Shown: positions 46,614 to 56,506 of the stretch, one piece after another
Layout of the letters: every line of letters starts with the position of its first letter
Position numbering within the stretch: position 1 is the first letter of the stretch
From: Novosphingobium sp. CF614
GTDB lineage: Bacteria; Pseudomonadota; Alphaproteobacteria; Sphingomonadales; Sphingomonadaceae
DNA length: 64,000 nt
Assembly: GCF_900113255.1 (NCBI RefSeq)
Contig: NZ_FOOR01000003.1
Location: 62,001-126,000, forward strand
Reading direction: 5' to 3'
Notes under the pieces: generated by a model
Seen by the model: the letters and a program-made list of their open reading frames with translations, nothing else
What the model was told of the DNA's origin: nothing
Database searches by the model: none
Made by a program: the position numbers and the translations under genes

Positions 46614-47564
46614 CTACCGCGCCGCGGTGGCTTCAGCCTCCGGTTTCATGCCCATTTGCGCTGGAGCCGCCGGCGCGGTGAATTCCTCGCCGCCGCCCAG
46701 CGAGTGGACGTAGGCTGCCAGCATCTTGATCGTCACCGGATCGAGGCGGTTGCCCCAGGCCGGCATCACGCCGTGGCGCGGATTGGCGATCTGCGCGCCG
46801 ACCGCGGCGCGGGTGCCGGCGTAGAGCCAGATCGCGTCGGAAAGGTTGGGCGCGCCGAACTGACGGCCGCCCGTGCCACCCGGCCCGTGACAGACCGCGC
46901 AATTGGCCTCGAAGACCGCCATGCCGCGGCGCGATGCGGCGCTGGCCTTCTCCTTGCCCGACAGGCTCAGGACGAAGCTGGTCACGTCCTGAATCTGGTT
47001 CGGGGCAAGCAGGCCGTCCCCGCCGGCGCTTGGGCCGAAGACCGGCATCTGGCTCATCCGCGTCGCGGCATCGCCAGGCTGGCGGACACCGTTGGTCAGC
47101 GTGGCCTCGATGGTCTTGAGATCGCCACCCCAGAGCCAGTCGTCGTCGTTGAGATTGGGAAAGCCGTTGGAGCCCGCCGCACCGGCGCCGTGGCACTGGA
47201 CGCAGTTGACCTTGAAAGCGGCCGCGCCGCCGGCGACCGCCGCGTGCATCAGTTCCGGATGCCGGGGCAGTTCCTCGATCGGCATGTCCCGCAGCGCCGC
47301 CACGGTCCTGGCGCGATCGGCGGCGGCGGACGCCAGCTCATTGTCGAGCTGACCGCGGCTGGACCATCCGAGCAAGCCCGCGGTCGCCTTGTGGATTCCG
47401 GGAAGGGCCGGATAGGCGATCACATAGCCGATCGCGAAGACGATCGTCGCATAGAAAGTCCAGAGCCACCAGCGCGGCAGCGGGGTGTTGAGTTCCTCGA
47501 TCCCGTCCCACTCGTGGCCGACGGTTTCGGTGTTGGTGGCTTCATCGACGCGCTTGTTAGCCAT
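46614..47564 (-). CDS. ccoP: cbb3-type cytochrome c oxidase subunit III (dihaem)
   Basis: The protein has 316 residues: an N-terminal helix (WWLWTFYATIVFAIGYVIAYP) and two periplasmic cytochrome c domains with CVQCH and CAVCH haem sites. SQMPVFGP and HGVMPAWGN supply the Met ligands. It passes electrons from soluble cytochromes to CcoO/CcoN. The first 8 bp overlap ccoQ. Confidence 0.96.
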   Translation of the reverse strand: MANKRVDEATNTETVGHEWDGIEELNTPLPRWWLWTFYATIVFAIGYVIAYPALPGIHKATAGLLGWSSRGQLDNELASAAADRARTVAALRDMPIEELPRHPELMHAAVAGGAAAFKVNCVQCHGAGAAGSNGFPNLNDDDWLWGGDLKTIEATLTNGVRQPGDAATRMSQMPVFGPSAGGDGLLAPNQIQDVTSFVLSLSGKEKASAASRRGMAVFEANCAVCHGPGGTGGRQFGAPNLSDAIWLYAGTRAAVGAQIANPRHGVMPAWGNRLDPVTIKMLAAYVHSLGGGEEFTAPAAPAQMGMKPEAEATAAR

Positions 47565-47727
47565 CGTTCTCGTCCTTGAAGATCATGGTGGCGGCCTGGT
47601 GGTTCTTGGCGCGCGCGCCGGGCCGGAAGGGCCAGGCGACCAGCACCAGAAAGACCAGCAACATCGCCAGCAGGCCCCAGCTGTCGGCCAGGTGCCGCAG
47701 CGTGTCGTAAGTGGAATGCGCGCTCAT
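47557..47727 (-). CDS. ccoQ: cbb3 oxidase subunit IV (CcoQ)
   Basis: This 56-residue protein is [20 protein letters not shown], one helix ([14 protein letters not shown]), then [20 protein letters not shown]. The W-P-F-R-P at the end of the helix and the short polar tail are typical of CcoQ. It overlaps ccoO (ATGA) and ccoP. CcoQ helps stability of the complex. Confidence 0.93.
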   Translation of the reverse strand: MSAHSTYDTLRHLADSWGLLAMLLVFLVLVAWPFRPGARAKNHQAATMIFKDENDG

Positions 47728-48473
47728 CGGCCCCGCTCCGATGCCAGCTCTTCCTGCGCGGCGGCCCCGTTCACGTCGACCAGGGTGCCCAGCATCTGCA
47801 AGTAGGCGACCAGCGCGTCCATCTCGGTGACGCGGGATGGATCACCGTCGAAATCGCGGAGCTGCGCCTTCGGATAGCGCTTCTCCAGGTCCCCGGCATC
47901 GGCCTCTGGATCGGCCTGCGCCTTGAGGTCCGCCATGGCCATCTCGATGTCCTTGTCGGTATAGGACACGCCCACCCGGCGCAGCGCGGTGAGGCCGGCG
48001 GCGGCGTCGGGAACGTTCAGGTCGTTCTCGGCCAGGAAGCCGTACTTGGGCATCACGCTTTCGGGCACCACCGACTGCGGGTTCCTGAGGTGCTGCACGT
48101 GCCACTCGTCGGAATAGCGGTTGCCCACCCGCGCCAGGTCCGGCCCGGTGCGCTTGGAGCCCCACTGGAAGGGGTGGTCGTACATCGATTCGGCGGCCAG
48201 GCTGTAATGCCCGTAACGCTCGACCTCGTCGCGGAAGGGACGGATCATCTGGCTGTGGCAGACGTAGCAACCCTCGCGCACGTAGATGTCGCGGCCAGCC
48301 TGTTCGAGCGGGGTGTAGGGGCGCATGCCCTTCACCTTCTCGATGGTGTTGTCGATCCAGAACAGCGGCGCGATCTCGACGATGCCGCCGATGGCGACGG
48401 TGACGAGCGCGGCGAGTCCCATGAGCGTGACGTTCTTTTCAAGCGTCTTGTGCCGTTCGGCCATGGTGGTCAT
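47724..48473 (-). CDS. ccoO: cbb3-type cytochrome c oxidase subunit II (monohaem)
   Basis: The protein has 249 residues from the ATG at 48473 ([14 protein letters not shown]). An N-terminal membrane anchor ([22 protein letters not shown]) is followed by a cytochrome c domain with [14 protein letters not shown] and the Met ligand region [30 protein letters not shown] is conserved in CcoO/FixO. It lies 28 bp after ccoN. Confidence 0.96.
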   Translation of the reverse strand: MTTMAERHKTLEKNVTLMGLAALVTVAIGGIVEIAPLFWIDNTIEKVKGMRPYTPLEQAGRDIYVREGCYVCHSQMIRPFRDEVERYGHYSLAAESMYDHPFQWGSKRTGPDLARVGNRYSDEWHVQHLRNPQSVVPESVMPKYGFLAENDLNVPDAAAGLTALRRVGVSYTDKDIEMAMADLKAQADPEADAGDLEKRYPKAQLRDFDGDPSRVTEMDALVAYLQMLGTLVDVNGAAAQEELASERGR

Positions 48474-48501
48474 TGTTCGTGTTCCCTGTTCGTCGCGCGC
48501 A

Positions 48502-50148
48502 TCAGGCGGTTGCAAGGATGGGCTTGTCGGCCGCGGGGTCGTAGGCGGCATCGCGCATCGGCGCTTCCTCGCGCAGCTTGCCGAGGATCGTCGCCCAGAC
48601 GTTGACCACCAGGATCACCGCGCCCGAAAGGTAGAGCAGGCCGCCAAAGGCGCGCAGCGCGTACATCGGGTGAAGCGCGGCGACGGTATCGGCGAAGGCG
48701 TTCACCAGATAGCCGTCCGGGCCGTATTCGCGCCACATCAGGCCTTGCATGATGCCGGCCACCCACATGCTGGCCGCGTAGAAGACGATGCCCACCGTCG
48801 CCAGCCAGAAGTGCCAGTTGACCATGCGCAGCGAATAGAGCCGCTGGCGGCCCCACAGGCGCGGCACCAGGTAGTAGATCGCGCCGAAGGTAATCATGCC
48901 GTTCCAGCCCAGCGCGCCGGAATGGACGTGGCCGATGGTCCAGTCGGTGTAGTGCGAGAGCGAGTTGACGCTCTTCACGCTCATCAGCGGGCCCTCGAAG
49001 GTGCTCATGCCGTAGAAGGCGAGCGCCATCACCATCATGCGGATGATCGGGTCGGTGCGGACTTTGTCCCAGGCGCCGTTCAGCGTCATCAGCCCGTTTA
49101 TCATGCCGCCCCAGCTCGGCATCCACAGCATGACCGAGAAGACCATGCCCAGCGTCTGCGCCCAGTCGGGCAGCGCGGTGTAGTGGAGGTGATGCGGCCC
49201 GGCCCAGATGTAGAGGAAGATCAGCGACCAGAAGTGGATGATCGACAGGCGATAGCTGTAGATCGGGCGCTCTGCCTGCTTGGGCACGAAATAGTACATC
49301 ATCGCCAGGAAGCCGGCGGTCAGGAAGAAGCCGACCGCGTTGTGGCCGTACCACCACTGCACCAGCGCACCCTGCACGCCGCCGAACAGCGGATAGCTCT
49401 TCGAACCGAAGAAGCTTACCGGCACGTCGAGGTTGTTGACCACGTGCAGCATGGCGACGGTGAGGATGAACGCCAGGTAGAACCAGTTGGCGACGTAGAT
49501 GTGCGGTTCGGAGCGCTTGATGATGGTGCCGGCGAAAACGACCAGGTAGCAGACCCAGACGATCGTCAGCCACCAGTCCACGTACCATTCGGGCTCGGCG
49601 TATTCCTTGCTCTGGGTGACGCCCAGCAGGTAGCCGGTGGCGGCCAGCACGATGAACAGCTGATAGCCCCAGAACACGAAACGCGCGAGGCCGGGAAACG
49701 CGAGCCGCGCACGGCAGGTGCGCTGGACGACGTAGAAGCTCGTCGCGATCAGGGCGTTGCCGCCGAACGCGAAGATCACCGCCGAAGTGTGCAGCGGGCG
49801 CAGCCGCCCGAAGTTCAGGTACGGCTCAAGGTCCAGCACCGGCCAGGTCAGTTGCAAGGCGATGAACAGGCCGGCGGCGAAACCCGCCATGCCCCAGAAC
49901 ACCGTGGCGATCACGCCCCAGCGCACCGGATCGTCATCGTACTTGCCTTCGTCGGGCATCTTGAGAACGCCGCGGGCGATCGCCGAATAGTCGGCGCCAC
50001 CGATGGTGAACCACAGGGCGATCAGCGCCGCCAGGGCAACGATGCCCATGTGGATCGCGAAGCCCCCATCCGCCGCGAGCGCGACCCCGATGACGGCAAG
50101 GAATAGCACGGCAAGCCACAAGCCTGCCCGCGCGAGGACCGTTACCAT
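48502..50148 (-). CDS. ccoN: cbb3-type cytochrome c oxidase catalytic subunit I
   Basis: This 548-residue protein has twelve to fourteen helices and begins at the ATG at 50148 with AGAGAAG upstream. His ligands for haem b, haem b3 and CuB are in [33 protein letters not shown] and [14 protein letters not shown]. It reduces oxygen with high affinity and pumps protons. It is first in the ccoNOQP-G operon and is preceded by an FNR box (50215-50228), as expected for expression at low oxygen. Confidence 0.97.
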   Translation of the reverse strand: MVTVLARAGLWLAVLFLAVIGVALAADGGFAIHMGIVALAALIALWFTIGGADYSAIARGVLKMPDEGKYDDDPVRWGVIATVFWGMAGFAAGLFIALQLTWPVLDLEPYLNFGRLRPLHTSAVIFAFGGNALIATSFYVVQRTCRARLAFPGLARFVFWGYQLFIVLAATGYLLGVTQSKEYAEPEWYVDWWLTIVWVCYLVVFAGTIIKRSEPHIYVANWFYLAFILTVAMLHVVNNLDVPVSFFGSKSYPLFGGVQGALVQWWYGHNAVGFFLTAGFLAMMYYFVPKQAERPIYSYRLSIIHFWSLIFLYIWAGPHHLHYTALPDWAQTLGMVFSVMLWMPSWGGMINGLMTLNGAWDKVRTDPIIRMMVMALAFYGMSTFEGPLMSVKSVNSLSHYTDWTIGHVHSGALGWNGMITFGAIYYLVPRLWGRQRLYSLRMVNWHFWLATVGIVFYAASMWVAGIMQGLMWREYGPDGYLVNAFADTVAALHPMYALRAFGGLLYLSGAVILVVNVWATILGKLREEAPMRDAAYDPAADKPILATA

Positions 50149-50214
50149 ATACTTCTCTTTCGAGATTGTTGCTGAACCTGTCCGGTGCCTTGGAAGCAAA
50201 CGGCACGGATCACA

Positions 50215-50228
50215 TTGACGGGAATCAA
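50215..50228 (-). promoter_or_regulatory. FNR box for ccoN
   Basis: On the minus strand this reads TTGAT-TCCC-GTCAA, nine of ten consensus positions. Its centre is about 73 bp upstream of the ccoN start codon, which leaves room for a class II promoter and a leader of about 30 nt. Confidence 0.75.
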
Positions 50229-50269
50229 AACGCCCCAGTATCCGTAATTTCCCTCTGAATTCCGCCGAT

Positions 50270-50283
50270 TTGCGCGCGATCAA
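50270..50283 (+). promoter_or_regulatory. Degenerate FNR-like box for ompW
   Basis: TTGCG-CGCG-ATCAA has one perfect half. Its centre at 50276.5 predicts initiation near 50318, 46 bp before the ompW start, with GGATAG near the -10 position. The same TTGCG variant half occurs in the hemN box. Confidence 0.4.
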
Positions 50284-50363
50284 TTCAACTTGGCGACAAC
50301 TGGAGGATAGGCCGGATCGCAGCCGTTCAAGAGGGGGGACCGCACGGTGCGGCCCCGGCGGCG

Positions 50364-51077
50364 ATGAAAGACAAGACTATGCGCAAGATCATGATGCTCG
50401 CCGCGCTCGGCGCGGCTACCGCGCTTGCCACCCCGGCCATGGCCGGCAGCCCCGATGGCAAGATCCAGGTCAAGGTCCTGGGAACCGCGGTCCTTCCCGA
50501 CGGCGGAATCGACAAGATCAAGTATATCGATTCGGGCCTCGCCGGAACGCTGGGCGAACTCGGCGTCAGCGATGTCGACGCCAAGGCGAACGACAATGTC
50601 GTGCCCACGCTGGCGGTCGAATACTTCTTCAGCAAGGCCATCTCGGTCGAAACGATCTGCTGCTTCACGCAGCATCACGTCGACGGCGCGGCGGACCTGG
50701 CCGGCACCAACCTCGTCAACCACGTGCTGATCCTGCCCGCCACGGTCACCGCGAAGTTCCACCTCGACACCGGCGGTCCGATCAAGCCCTATGTCGGCGC
50801 CGGCCCGGCGCTGTTCCTCGTGTTCGGCGAGAAGCCGGGTTCCACCGCCCGGGCGCTGGGGGTGGACAAGGTCAAGATGTCGAATTCGCTGGGCGCCGCG
50901 TTGCAGGGCGGCGTCGATATCGCGCTGGGCAACAGCGGCATGGGCCTCTCGCTTGATGCCAAGAAGTATTTCATGAAGCCGACCGCGAAGTTCTACGTCT
51001 CCGATACCAAGGTGCTCGAAACCAAGCACAACCTCGATCCCTGGGTGCTGAGCGCGGGCGTGACATATCGTTTCTGA
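50364..51077 (+). CDS. ompW: OmpW-family outer-membrane protein
   Basis: The protein has 237 residues; an alternative ATG at 50379 gives [22 protein letters not shown], a clean signal peptide. The mature part forms an eight-stranded barrel: [34 protein letters not shown] and a C-terminal [10 protein letters not shown]. OmpW proteins form hydrophobic channels and in E. coli are induced without oxygen. Here the gene is divergent from ccoN and has its own degenerate FNR site, which fits that pattern. Confidence 0.88.
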   Translation: MKDKTMRKIMMLAALGAATALATPAMAGSPDGKIQVKVLGTAVLPDGGIDKIKYIDSGLAGTLGELGVSDVDAKANDNVVPTLAVEYFFSKAISVETICCFTQHHVDGAADLAGTNLVNHVLILPATVTAKFHLDTGGPIKPYVGAGPALFLVFGEKPGSTARALGVDKVKMSNSLGAALQGGVDIALGNSGMGLSLDAKKYFMKPTAKFYVSDTKVLETKHNLDPWVLSAGVTYRF

Positions 51078-51104
51078 TCGCTTCCGCGTTTTCCTGACCG
51101 GGAC

Positions 51105-51140
51105 GCATAAGGGGGGCCGCGAGGCCCCCCTTCTTTATGC
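51105..51140 (+). terminator. Intrinsic terminator of ompW
   Basis: The stem AAGGGGGGCC/GGCCCCCCTT (10 bp, loop GCGA, 51109-51132) is extended by GCATAA/TTATGC around a two-base bulge. CTTTAT follows the inner stem. It lies 31 bp after the ompW stop. Confidence 0.8.
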
Positions 51141-51283
51141 GCGACGATGAAACCCCGCAGGGAATTTGTCTTGCCCGCCGCCGCGCCTTGCAGCACCATT
51201 CGCGGCCTGATGCAATGGACCATGCCGCCAGCATCGGGAAGGCCGGGGAGGATGTCTATGCCTGAGCTTGGGAACCTCATCGC

Positions 51284-52153
51284 ATGAGCGAATCGGTCGT
51301 AGCCGGCACGTTCCCCCGGGGTGGAGAACTGTTGAAGCGCCACCGGCTCTCGACGCGGATCTGGCACTGGGTCAACGCGGTGACGCTGTTCGTGATGTTG
51401 TTGAGCGGCCTCATGATCTTCAATGCCCACCCCCGCCTCTACTGGGGCGAATACGGCGCCAATCCCGATACCCCCTGGCTGAAGATCGGCTCCGCGCGGA
51501 CCGGGCCGGGCGAGTCCGGCTATCTCCAGCTCGGCGGCGCGCGAATCGAGACCACGGGTGTTCTCGGCATCTGGACGGACCAGGACGGCAACCTGCAACG
51601 CCGCGCCTTCCCGTACTGGGCGACCATCCCCTCGCGCTACAGCCTTGCCGGGGCGCGGATCTGGCACCTCGCCTTCGCCTGGGTGCTGGCGCTGGGCCTG
51701 CTGTTCTATCTCCTGTGGTCGCTGGTCACCCGGCACCTCCAGCGCGACATCCACATCACGCGTGCCGAGTGGCGGCCCACGCATATCTGGCACGATATCA
51801 AGGAGCACGCCCGCCTGCGTTTCCCCACCGGGGCGGCGGCGCTGAAGTACAACGTGTTGCAGAAGATCGCCTATGCCGGCGTACTGTTCGTGCTGCTGCC
51901 GCTGATGATCCTGACCGGGCTGGCGATGTCTCCCGGCACCGATGCCTGGCTGCCGGCGGCGAGCGAGCTGTTCGGAGGACGCCAGTCGGCACGATCGGTG
52001 CATTTCATCTGCGCGTTCCTGCTGGTGCTGTTCTTCCTTGTCCACATCGCCATGGTCGTGCTGGCCGGGCCCTTCAACGAAGTGCGATCGATGATAACCG
52101 GCCGCTATCGCCTCCCGCCCGAAAGGTCCGCCCCGAAGGAAACAGGCCAATGA
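51284..52153 (+). CDS. Cytochrome b561/hydrogenase-type b membrane subunit
   Basis: This 289-residue inner-membrane protein has four to five helices. RLSTRIWHWVNAVTLFVML, GARIWHLAFAWVLAL, and SVHFICAFLLVLFFLVHIAM contain His residues placed as b-haem ligands, as in Ni/Fe-hydrogenase cytochrome b and formate dehydrogenase gamma subunits. It overlaps the molybdopterin protein gene (ATGA), so it is probably that protein's membrane electron partner. Confidence 0.85.
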   Translation: MSESVVAGTFPRGGELLKRHRLSTRIWHWVNAVTLFVMLLSGLMIFNAHPRLYWGEYGANPDTPWLKIGSARTGPGESGYLQLGGARIETTGVLGIWTDQDGNLQRRAFPYWATIPSRYSLAGARIWHLAFAWVLALGLLFYLLWSLVTRHLQRDIHITRAEWRPTHIWHDIKEHARLRFPTGAAALKYNVLQKIAYAGVLFVLLPLMILTGLAMSPGTDAWLPAASELFGGRQSARSVHFICAFLLVLFFLVHIAMVVLAGPFNEVRSMITGRYRLPPERSAPKETGQ

Positions 52154-52914
52154 GCCGCCTGATCCTCTCGCGCCGCACCCTGATCCGCGCCGGCGCGGCC
52201 GGGGCGGGGAGCCTGCTGCTGTCCGGCTGCGACAAGCTTTTCGAGAACCCGACCTTTCGCGGGACGCTGGAAAGCGCCGAGGATCTGCACCAGGCCGCCC
52301 AGCGCGCGCTCGGCCGCGATGCCCTGGCGCGCGAATTCGCCGCGTCCGACATGTCGCCGGCGTTCCGCGCCAATGGCAGCCGCGAGGTGGCCGATCCCGC
52401 CTATCGCCGGCACTTCGCGCAAGGGTTCGCGGAGTGGTCGCTGCGGGTAGACGGGCTTGTCGACAAGCCGCTTACCCTGCCGTTCACCGCGCTCAAGGCC
52501 TTCCCGCAGCGCACCCAGATCACCCGCCACGACTGCGTCGAGGGCTGGAGCGCGATCGGCCAGTGGACCGGGCCGCGCCTGGGCCCCATCCTCGATCTCG
52601 CCGGGCTCCGCCCGCAGGCCAGGTACATCGTCTTTCACTGCGCCGATCTCTACCATGGGCGGCCTTACTACGAATCGATCGACCTCATCGATGCTTTCCA
52701 TCCCCAGACGATCCTTGCCTGGGGCATGAACGGCAAGCCGCTCGAAGAAGCTCACGGCGCCCCGCTGCGCCTCAGGGTGGAAAAGCAGCTGGGCTACAAG
52801 CACGCCAAGTTCGTCACCCGCGTAGAGGCAGTCGCCACGCTTGGCGGCATTCACGGCGGCAAGGGCGGCTACTGGGAGGATAACGGCGCCTACGCCTGGT
52901 ACGCCGGGATTTGA
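52150..52914 (+). CDS. Molybdopterin-dependent oxidoreductase (sulfite-oxidase fold), exported
   Basis: The protein has 254 residues. A Tat-type signal with Arg pair (LSRRTLIRAGAAGAG) ends at the lipobox LLSGC (Cys 27). The mature domain is the sulfite-oxidase/MsrP Moco fold; the Mo-ligating Cys is in TRHDCVEGWSAIGQW. HCADLYHGRPYYESIDL and KQLGYKHAKFV are conserved in this group. It receives or passes electrons through the cytochrome b encoded just upstream. This resembles MsrPQ in organisation, but the cytochrome is a different type, and the substrate is unknown. Confidence 0.85.
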   Translation: MSRLILSRRTLIRAGAAGAGSLLLSGCDKLFENPTFRGTLESAEDLHQAAQRALGRDALAREFAASDMSPAFRANGSREVADPAYRRHFAQGFAEWSLRVDGLVDKPLTLPFTALKAFPQRTQITRHDCVEGWSAIGQWTGPRLGPILDLAGLRPQARYIVFHCADLYHGRPYYESIDLIDAFHPQTILAWGMNGKPLEEAHGAPLRLRVEKQLGYKHAKFVTRVEAVATLGGIHGGKGGYWEDNGAYAWYAGI

Positions 52915-52948
52915 CGCGGGGCCCCGTTGCGCCGTAATCGCCGCGCCC

Positions 52949-54286
52949 ATGACCGTCACCACCCGCTTCGCTCCCTCGCCCACCGGGCACCTGCATGTCG
53001 GCAATATCCGCACGGCGCTGCACAACTGCCTGCTTGCGAAACAGGCGGGCGGGCGGTTCCTGCTGCGGATCGACGATACCGACGCGGCGCGCTCCCGGGA
53101 GGAATACGTCGAGGGGATACGCGCGGATCTGGCCTGGCTGGGCATTCATCCCGAAGGCGAGGAGCGCCAGTCGGCGCGCTTCGACATCTACGAGCGCGCG
53201 TTCGAGCGGTTGCGGGCAGCGGGGCGGATCTATCCGTGCTGGGAAACGCCGCAGGAACTGGAGCTCAGGCGCAAGGTCCTGCTCGGACGGGGCCTGCCGC
53301 CGATCTACGACCGCGCGGCGCTCGGCCTTTCCGAAGAGGAGAAGGCGGCGAAGATCGCGGCCGGCGACATGCCGCACTGGCGCTTCCTGCTCGACCGCGA
53401 AAGCGCGATCGCATGGCTCGACGGCGTTCGCGGGCCGCAGCATTTCGACCCGGCGCAAATGTCCGATCCCGTCATCCGCCGCGCCGATGGATCGTGGCTC
53501 TACATGCTGCCTTCGGTGATCGACGATATCGCCATGGGCGTGACCGACATTCTGCGCGGCGAGGACCACGTCTCCAACACCGCCACGCAAGTGCAGATGT
53601 TCACCGCGCTGGACGCGCCGGTGCCCCGCTTCGCGCACGAGGCGCTGCTGGTGGGCACCGAGGGCAAGCTGTCCAAACGGCTGGGCTCCCTGGGCGCCGC
53701 GCACTTTCGCCAGGCGGGGATCGAACCGCAGGCGCTGACGGCGCTGCTGGCGCGGCTGGGAACCTCCGATCCGGTCGATCCCGCGCTGGGGCTGGAGCAG
53801 CTGGCGGCCACGTTCGACCTATCGCATTTCGGCCGCGCGCCGGCTCGCTTCGACGAGGCTGAGCTGCAACGGGTCAATGCCGCGGTCGTCCATGCGCTGC
53901 CCTTCACGGCGGTGGCCGATCGCCTGCCGGAGGGGATGGACGCCGCCGCCTGGGAAGCGGTGCGGCCCAACCTTGCGCATGTCCACGAGGCGGCGGACTG
54001 GTGGCGGGTGGTGACCGGCCCGGTCGCGACCTGCGCCTTCCCGGAAGAGGACCGCGCCTATCTGGCGCGGGCGGCGCAAGTGCTCTCCGCGCTCGATTGG
54101 AGCGAGGGGGTGTGGAAAACGCTGACCGAAGCGCTCAAGGCGGAGACCGGGCGCAAGGGCAAGACGCTGTTCCTGCCGCTGCGCGCCGCGCTCACCGGCA
54201 TGGACCACGGCCCGGACATGGCCGCGCTGCTCCCGCTGATCGGGCGCGACGCGGCGCTGGCGCGGCTGCGGATCCCGGCGGACTGA
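52949..54286 (+). CDS. gltX: Glutamyl-tRNA synthetase
   Basis: This 445-residue class I synthetase begins at the ATG at 52949. RFAPSPTGHLHVGNIRTAL holds the HIGH-type signature and EGKLSKRLGS the KMSKS-type one. DDTDAARSREEY is conserved. The C-terminal anticodon region is somewhat short, as in the second GluRS copy carried by many alphaproteobacteria, so this may be the copy with altered tRNA preference. It follows the Moco gene by 34 bp. Confidence 0.92.
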   Translation: MTVTTRFAPSPTGHLHVGNIRTALHNCLLAKQAGGRFLLRIDDTDAARSREEYVEGIRADLAWLGIHPEGEERQSARFDIYERAFERLRAAGRIYPCWETPQELELRRKVLLGRGLPPIYDRAALGLSEEEKAAKIAAGDMPHWRFLLDRESAIAWLDGVRGPQHFDPAQMSDPVIRRADGSWLYMLPSVIDDIAMGVTDILRGEDHVSNTATQVQMFTALDAPVPRFAHEALLVGTEGKLSKRLGSLGAAHFRQAGIEPQALTALLARLGTSDPVDPALGLEQLAATFDLSHFGRAPARFDEAELQRVNAAVVHALPFTAVADRLPEGMDAAAWEAVRPNLAHVHEAADWWRVVTGPVATCAFPEEDRAYLARAAQVLSALDWSEGVWKTLTEALKAETGRKGKTLFLPLRAALTGMDHGPDMAALLPLIGRDAALARLRIPAD

Positions 54287-54302
54287 TTTCGCGATCGAGC
54301 CG

Positions 54303-54344
54303 TTGACTCCGATCAAAGGACTCGGCCGCGAATCGTCCTAGTTT
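54303..54344 (+). promoter_or_regulatory. Orphan FNR box with -10 element at class II spacing
   Basis: TTGAC-TCCG-ATCAA (54303-54316) matches nine of ten FNR consensus positions. TAGTTT (54339-54344) lies where the -10 element of a class II promoter should be, predicting initiation near 54351. No protein gene starts downstream on the + strand; gltX has just ended and bdhA is convergent. Confidence 0.65.
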
Positions 54345-54350
54345 TGCTTC

Positions 54351-54490
54351 TGCCGGGCTTCAGGGTCATGCAGGGGGCTTTCCCTGGAGCCCGGCCGTTT
54401 CCGCAAGGGGGGCAAACGGGGGCAGGCCGGGTCGCGTCGGGGGGCGCGACCCGGCATCAACCTGTGGGGCCGGCCTGCCGCGGCCGGCCT
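54351..54490 (+). ncRNA. Candidate FNR-controlled structured RNA
   Basis: The stretch from the predicted start to the bdhA stop folds into consecutive hairpins. A is 54352-54365 with 54382-54395 (14 bp, one G-U). B is CCGTTT/AAACGG (54395-54419). C is GCCGGGTCGCG/CGCGACCCGGC (54426-54455, perfect). D is GGCCGGCC twice (54468-54489). The loops of A, B and C each contain five or six consecutive Gs. No U-run terminator is present, so the 3' end is uncertain. Opposite-strand transcription would give C-rich loops. Confidence 0.45.
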
Positions 54491-55272
54491 TACTCCATGA
54501 ACCAGCCGTGGCTTGCCACCAGCGACTGGCCGGTGAGCGCATTGGTTTCGAAAGCGGCGAAAAACAGCGCGACTTCGGCGATGTCCTCCACCGTGGTGAA
54601 TTCGGCGTCGACGGTCTGGCCCAGCATGACGCGGCTGACCACTTCCGCCTCGGAAATGTCGAGTTCCTTCGCCTGCTCGGGAATCTGCTTGTCGACCAGC
54701 GGCGTGCGCACGAAACCGGGGCAGATCACATTGGTGCGCACCCCCTTCCGGCCGCCCTCCTTGGCGATGACCCGCGAGAGGCCGAGCAGCCCGTGCTTGG
54801 CGGTGACATAAGCGCTCTTGAGCGGGCTGGCCTCCTTCGAGTGGACCGATCCCATGAAGATGATCGAGCCCGATCCTTGCGCGTACATGTGCGGCAGGCA
54901 GGCCTTGGAAGTGAGGAAGGCCCCGTCGAGATGGATCGCGAGCATCTTCTTCCAGTCGGAAAAGGCGAACTGCTCGACCGGGTTGACGATCTGGATGCCC
55001 GCGTTGGAGACCAGCACGTCGACCGTGCCCCAGGCGTCGACAACCGCCCGCACGCCGGCGTTCACCTGCTCTTCGCTGGTCACGTCCATGGCTACCGCCA
55101 TGGCCTCGGTCCCGTACCTGGCCTTGATGTCGTCGGCGGCCTTGCGGGAGGCTTCGAGGTTGAGGTCGGCGATGGCGACCTTGCCGCCTTCCGAGGCGTA
55201 GCGATGCGCGATCGCATTGCCGATGCCGCTGGCGGCGCCGGTGACGATGCAGACCTTGTCCTTCAGTTTCAT
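54490..55272 (-). CDS. bdhA: D-3-hydroxybutyrate dehydrogenase
   Basis: This 260-residue short-chain dehydrogenase has [12 protein letters not shown] as the NAD-binding motif, SNAGIQ, and SAYVTAKHG with the catalytic Tyr and Lys. VASHGWFME at the C-terminus is highly specific for BdhA. It interconverts 3-hydroxybutyrate and acetoacetate in polyhydroxybutyrate turnover. Its start overlaps the patatin gene stop (ATGA), so the two are coupled. Confidence 0.93.
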   Translation of the reverse strand: MKLKDKVCIVTGAASGIGNAIAHRYASEGGKVAIADLNLEASRKAADDIKARYGTEAMAVAMDVTSEEQVNAGVRAVVDAWGTVDVLVSNAGIQIVNPVEQFAFSDWKKMLAIHLDGAFLTSKACLPHMYAQGSGSIIFMGSVHSKEASPLKSAYVTAKHGLLGLSRVIAKEGGRKGVRTNVICPGFVRTPLVDKQIPEQAKELDISEAEVVSRVMLGQTVDAEFTTVEDIAEVALFFAAFETNALTGQSLVASHGWFME

Positions 55273-56432
55273 GCGGGTTCTCCGGTAGGTGGGGTCAGCG
55301 GCTTCGAAAGTCGATCGCCGGCCAGGTCAAAAGTGATGATCTCGTCCGGCTTGAGGGCGCGGCCGGTCCAGTCGGGATGATCGAGCGAATAGAGCGCGTC
55401 GGCCTTGCCGGCGGCCCAGTGCTCGGTAATGGTCATGCGCGAGAACTCGTAGTCCTTCGAATTGGTTTCGTAGGTCTCGCCGCGATTGATGAGGTGCATC
55501 ACCGCCACCGCGCCATCGGGCGTGCAGGCCAGCAGTTTCGCCAGGTCCGGATCATCCTTCAGCTCCGGGGGCAGCTTCTTCGCGAGCCGCCCGGCGGCGG
55601 CCTGCATCTTCTGCAGCTGCTTCGACATGTCGGTGCCCAGGCGCGTGCGGCTGGAGAAGCGGATGTCCTTCTCGCGCTGGGCGACGTCGGCCATGGTGCG
55701 GGGCACGCTCCCGCGTGAAGAGAACAAGTCCACCTGGAATATGGTCATCTCGCATTCCGGGCGATTGTCGAGCACGTATTGCAGCGGGGTGTTGGAGACC
55801 AGGCCGCCGTCCCAGTACCACTCCCCGTCGATCTGGACGGGCGGGAAGCCCGGGGGCAAGGCGCCGCTCGCCATGACATGTTCGGGGCCGATCTTGCGGT
55901 GGCGATTGTCGAAATAGGCGAAGTTGCCGTTGAGCACGTTGACCGCGCCGACCGCGAAACGGGTCTCGGCATGGTTGATGCGATCGAAATCGACCAGTTC
56001 CAGCAGGGTCGAACGCAGCGGCGCGGTGTCGTAATAGCTCAGCCGGCCAAACTCCGTCGGCCATTCGGGCAATGGCATGGGCAGGCGGGGATTGAAGAAG
56101 CCGGGAATGCCGAAGAACGCGACGAACTGCGCCGAAGCTTCGTTGAAGGCGCGTCGCACGAAGCCGATCCGCTCGTCGAGGCGATAGGGCAGTTCGGAGG
56201 AAACCATGTCCCAGAACCGGCGCAGCGCGGGGAGGCGGTCTTCAGGCGCATTGCCGGCGATGAGCGCCGCATTGATCGCTCCGATCGAGATGCCCGCCAC
56301 CCAGTCGGGCGCGATGCCCTTCTCGGCCAGCGCCTCGTAGACGCCTGCCTGGTAGGCGCCAAGCGCACCGCCGCCCTGGAGGACCAGCACGCGCTGCGAA
56401 TCTCGACGGCGGCGGTTGTCATGGGCGTTCAT
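55269..56432 (-). CDS. Patatin-like phospholipase with DUF3734 tail
   Basis: The protein has 387 residues from the ATG at 56432. Patatin motifs are [13 protein letters not shown] (oxyanion), [13 protein letters not shown] with the nucleophile Ser, and [11 protein letters not shown] with the catalytic Asp. The C-terminal region from about 290 matches the DUF3734 extension seen in proteins encoded beside bdhA in alphaproteobacteria. It may act on PHB granules or membrane lipid. A palindrome like a PhaR operator lies 75 bp upstream. Confidence 0.88.
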   Translation of the reverse strand: MNAHDNRRRRDSQRVLVLQGGGALGAYQAGVYEALAEKGIAPDWVAGISIGAINAALIAGNAPEDRLPALRRFWDMVSSELPYRLDERIGFVRRAFNEASAQFVAFFGIPGFFNPRLPMPLPEWPTEFGRLSYYDTAPLRSTLLELVDFDRINHAETRFAVGAVNVLNGNFAYFDNRHRKIGPEHVMASGALPPGFPPVQIDGEWYWDGGLVSNTPLQYVLDNRPECEMTIFQVDLFSSRGSVPRTMADVAQREKDIRFSSRTRLGTDMSKQLQKMQAAAGRLAKKLPPELKDDPDLAKLLACTPDGAVAVMHLINRGETYETNSKDYEFSRMTITEHWAAGKADALYSLDHPDWTGRALKPDEIITFDLAGDRLSKPLTPPTGEPA

Positions 56433-56506
56433 GGCAGTCCTGCACGGTAAGCGGGGCACGATGGGCAGCGTTGGGGAGGCGGCATGGGGGGCATGGCACA
56501 GGGAAA

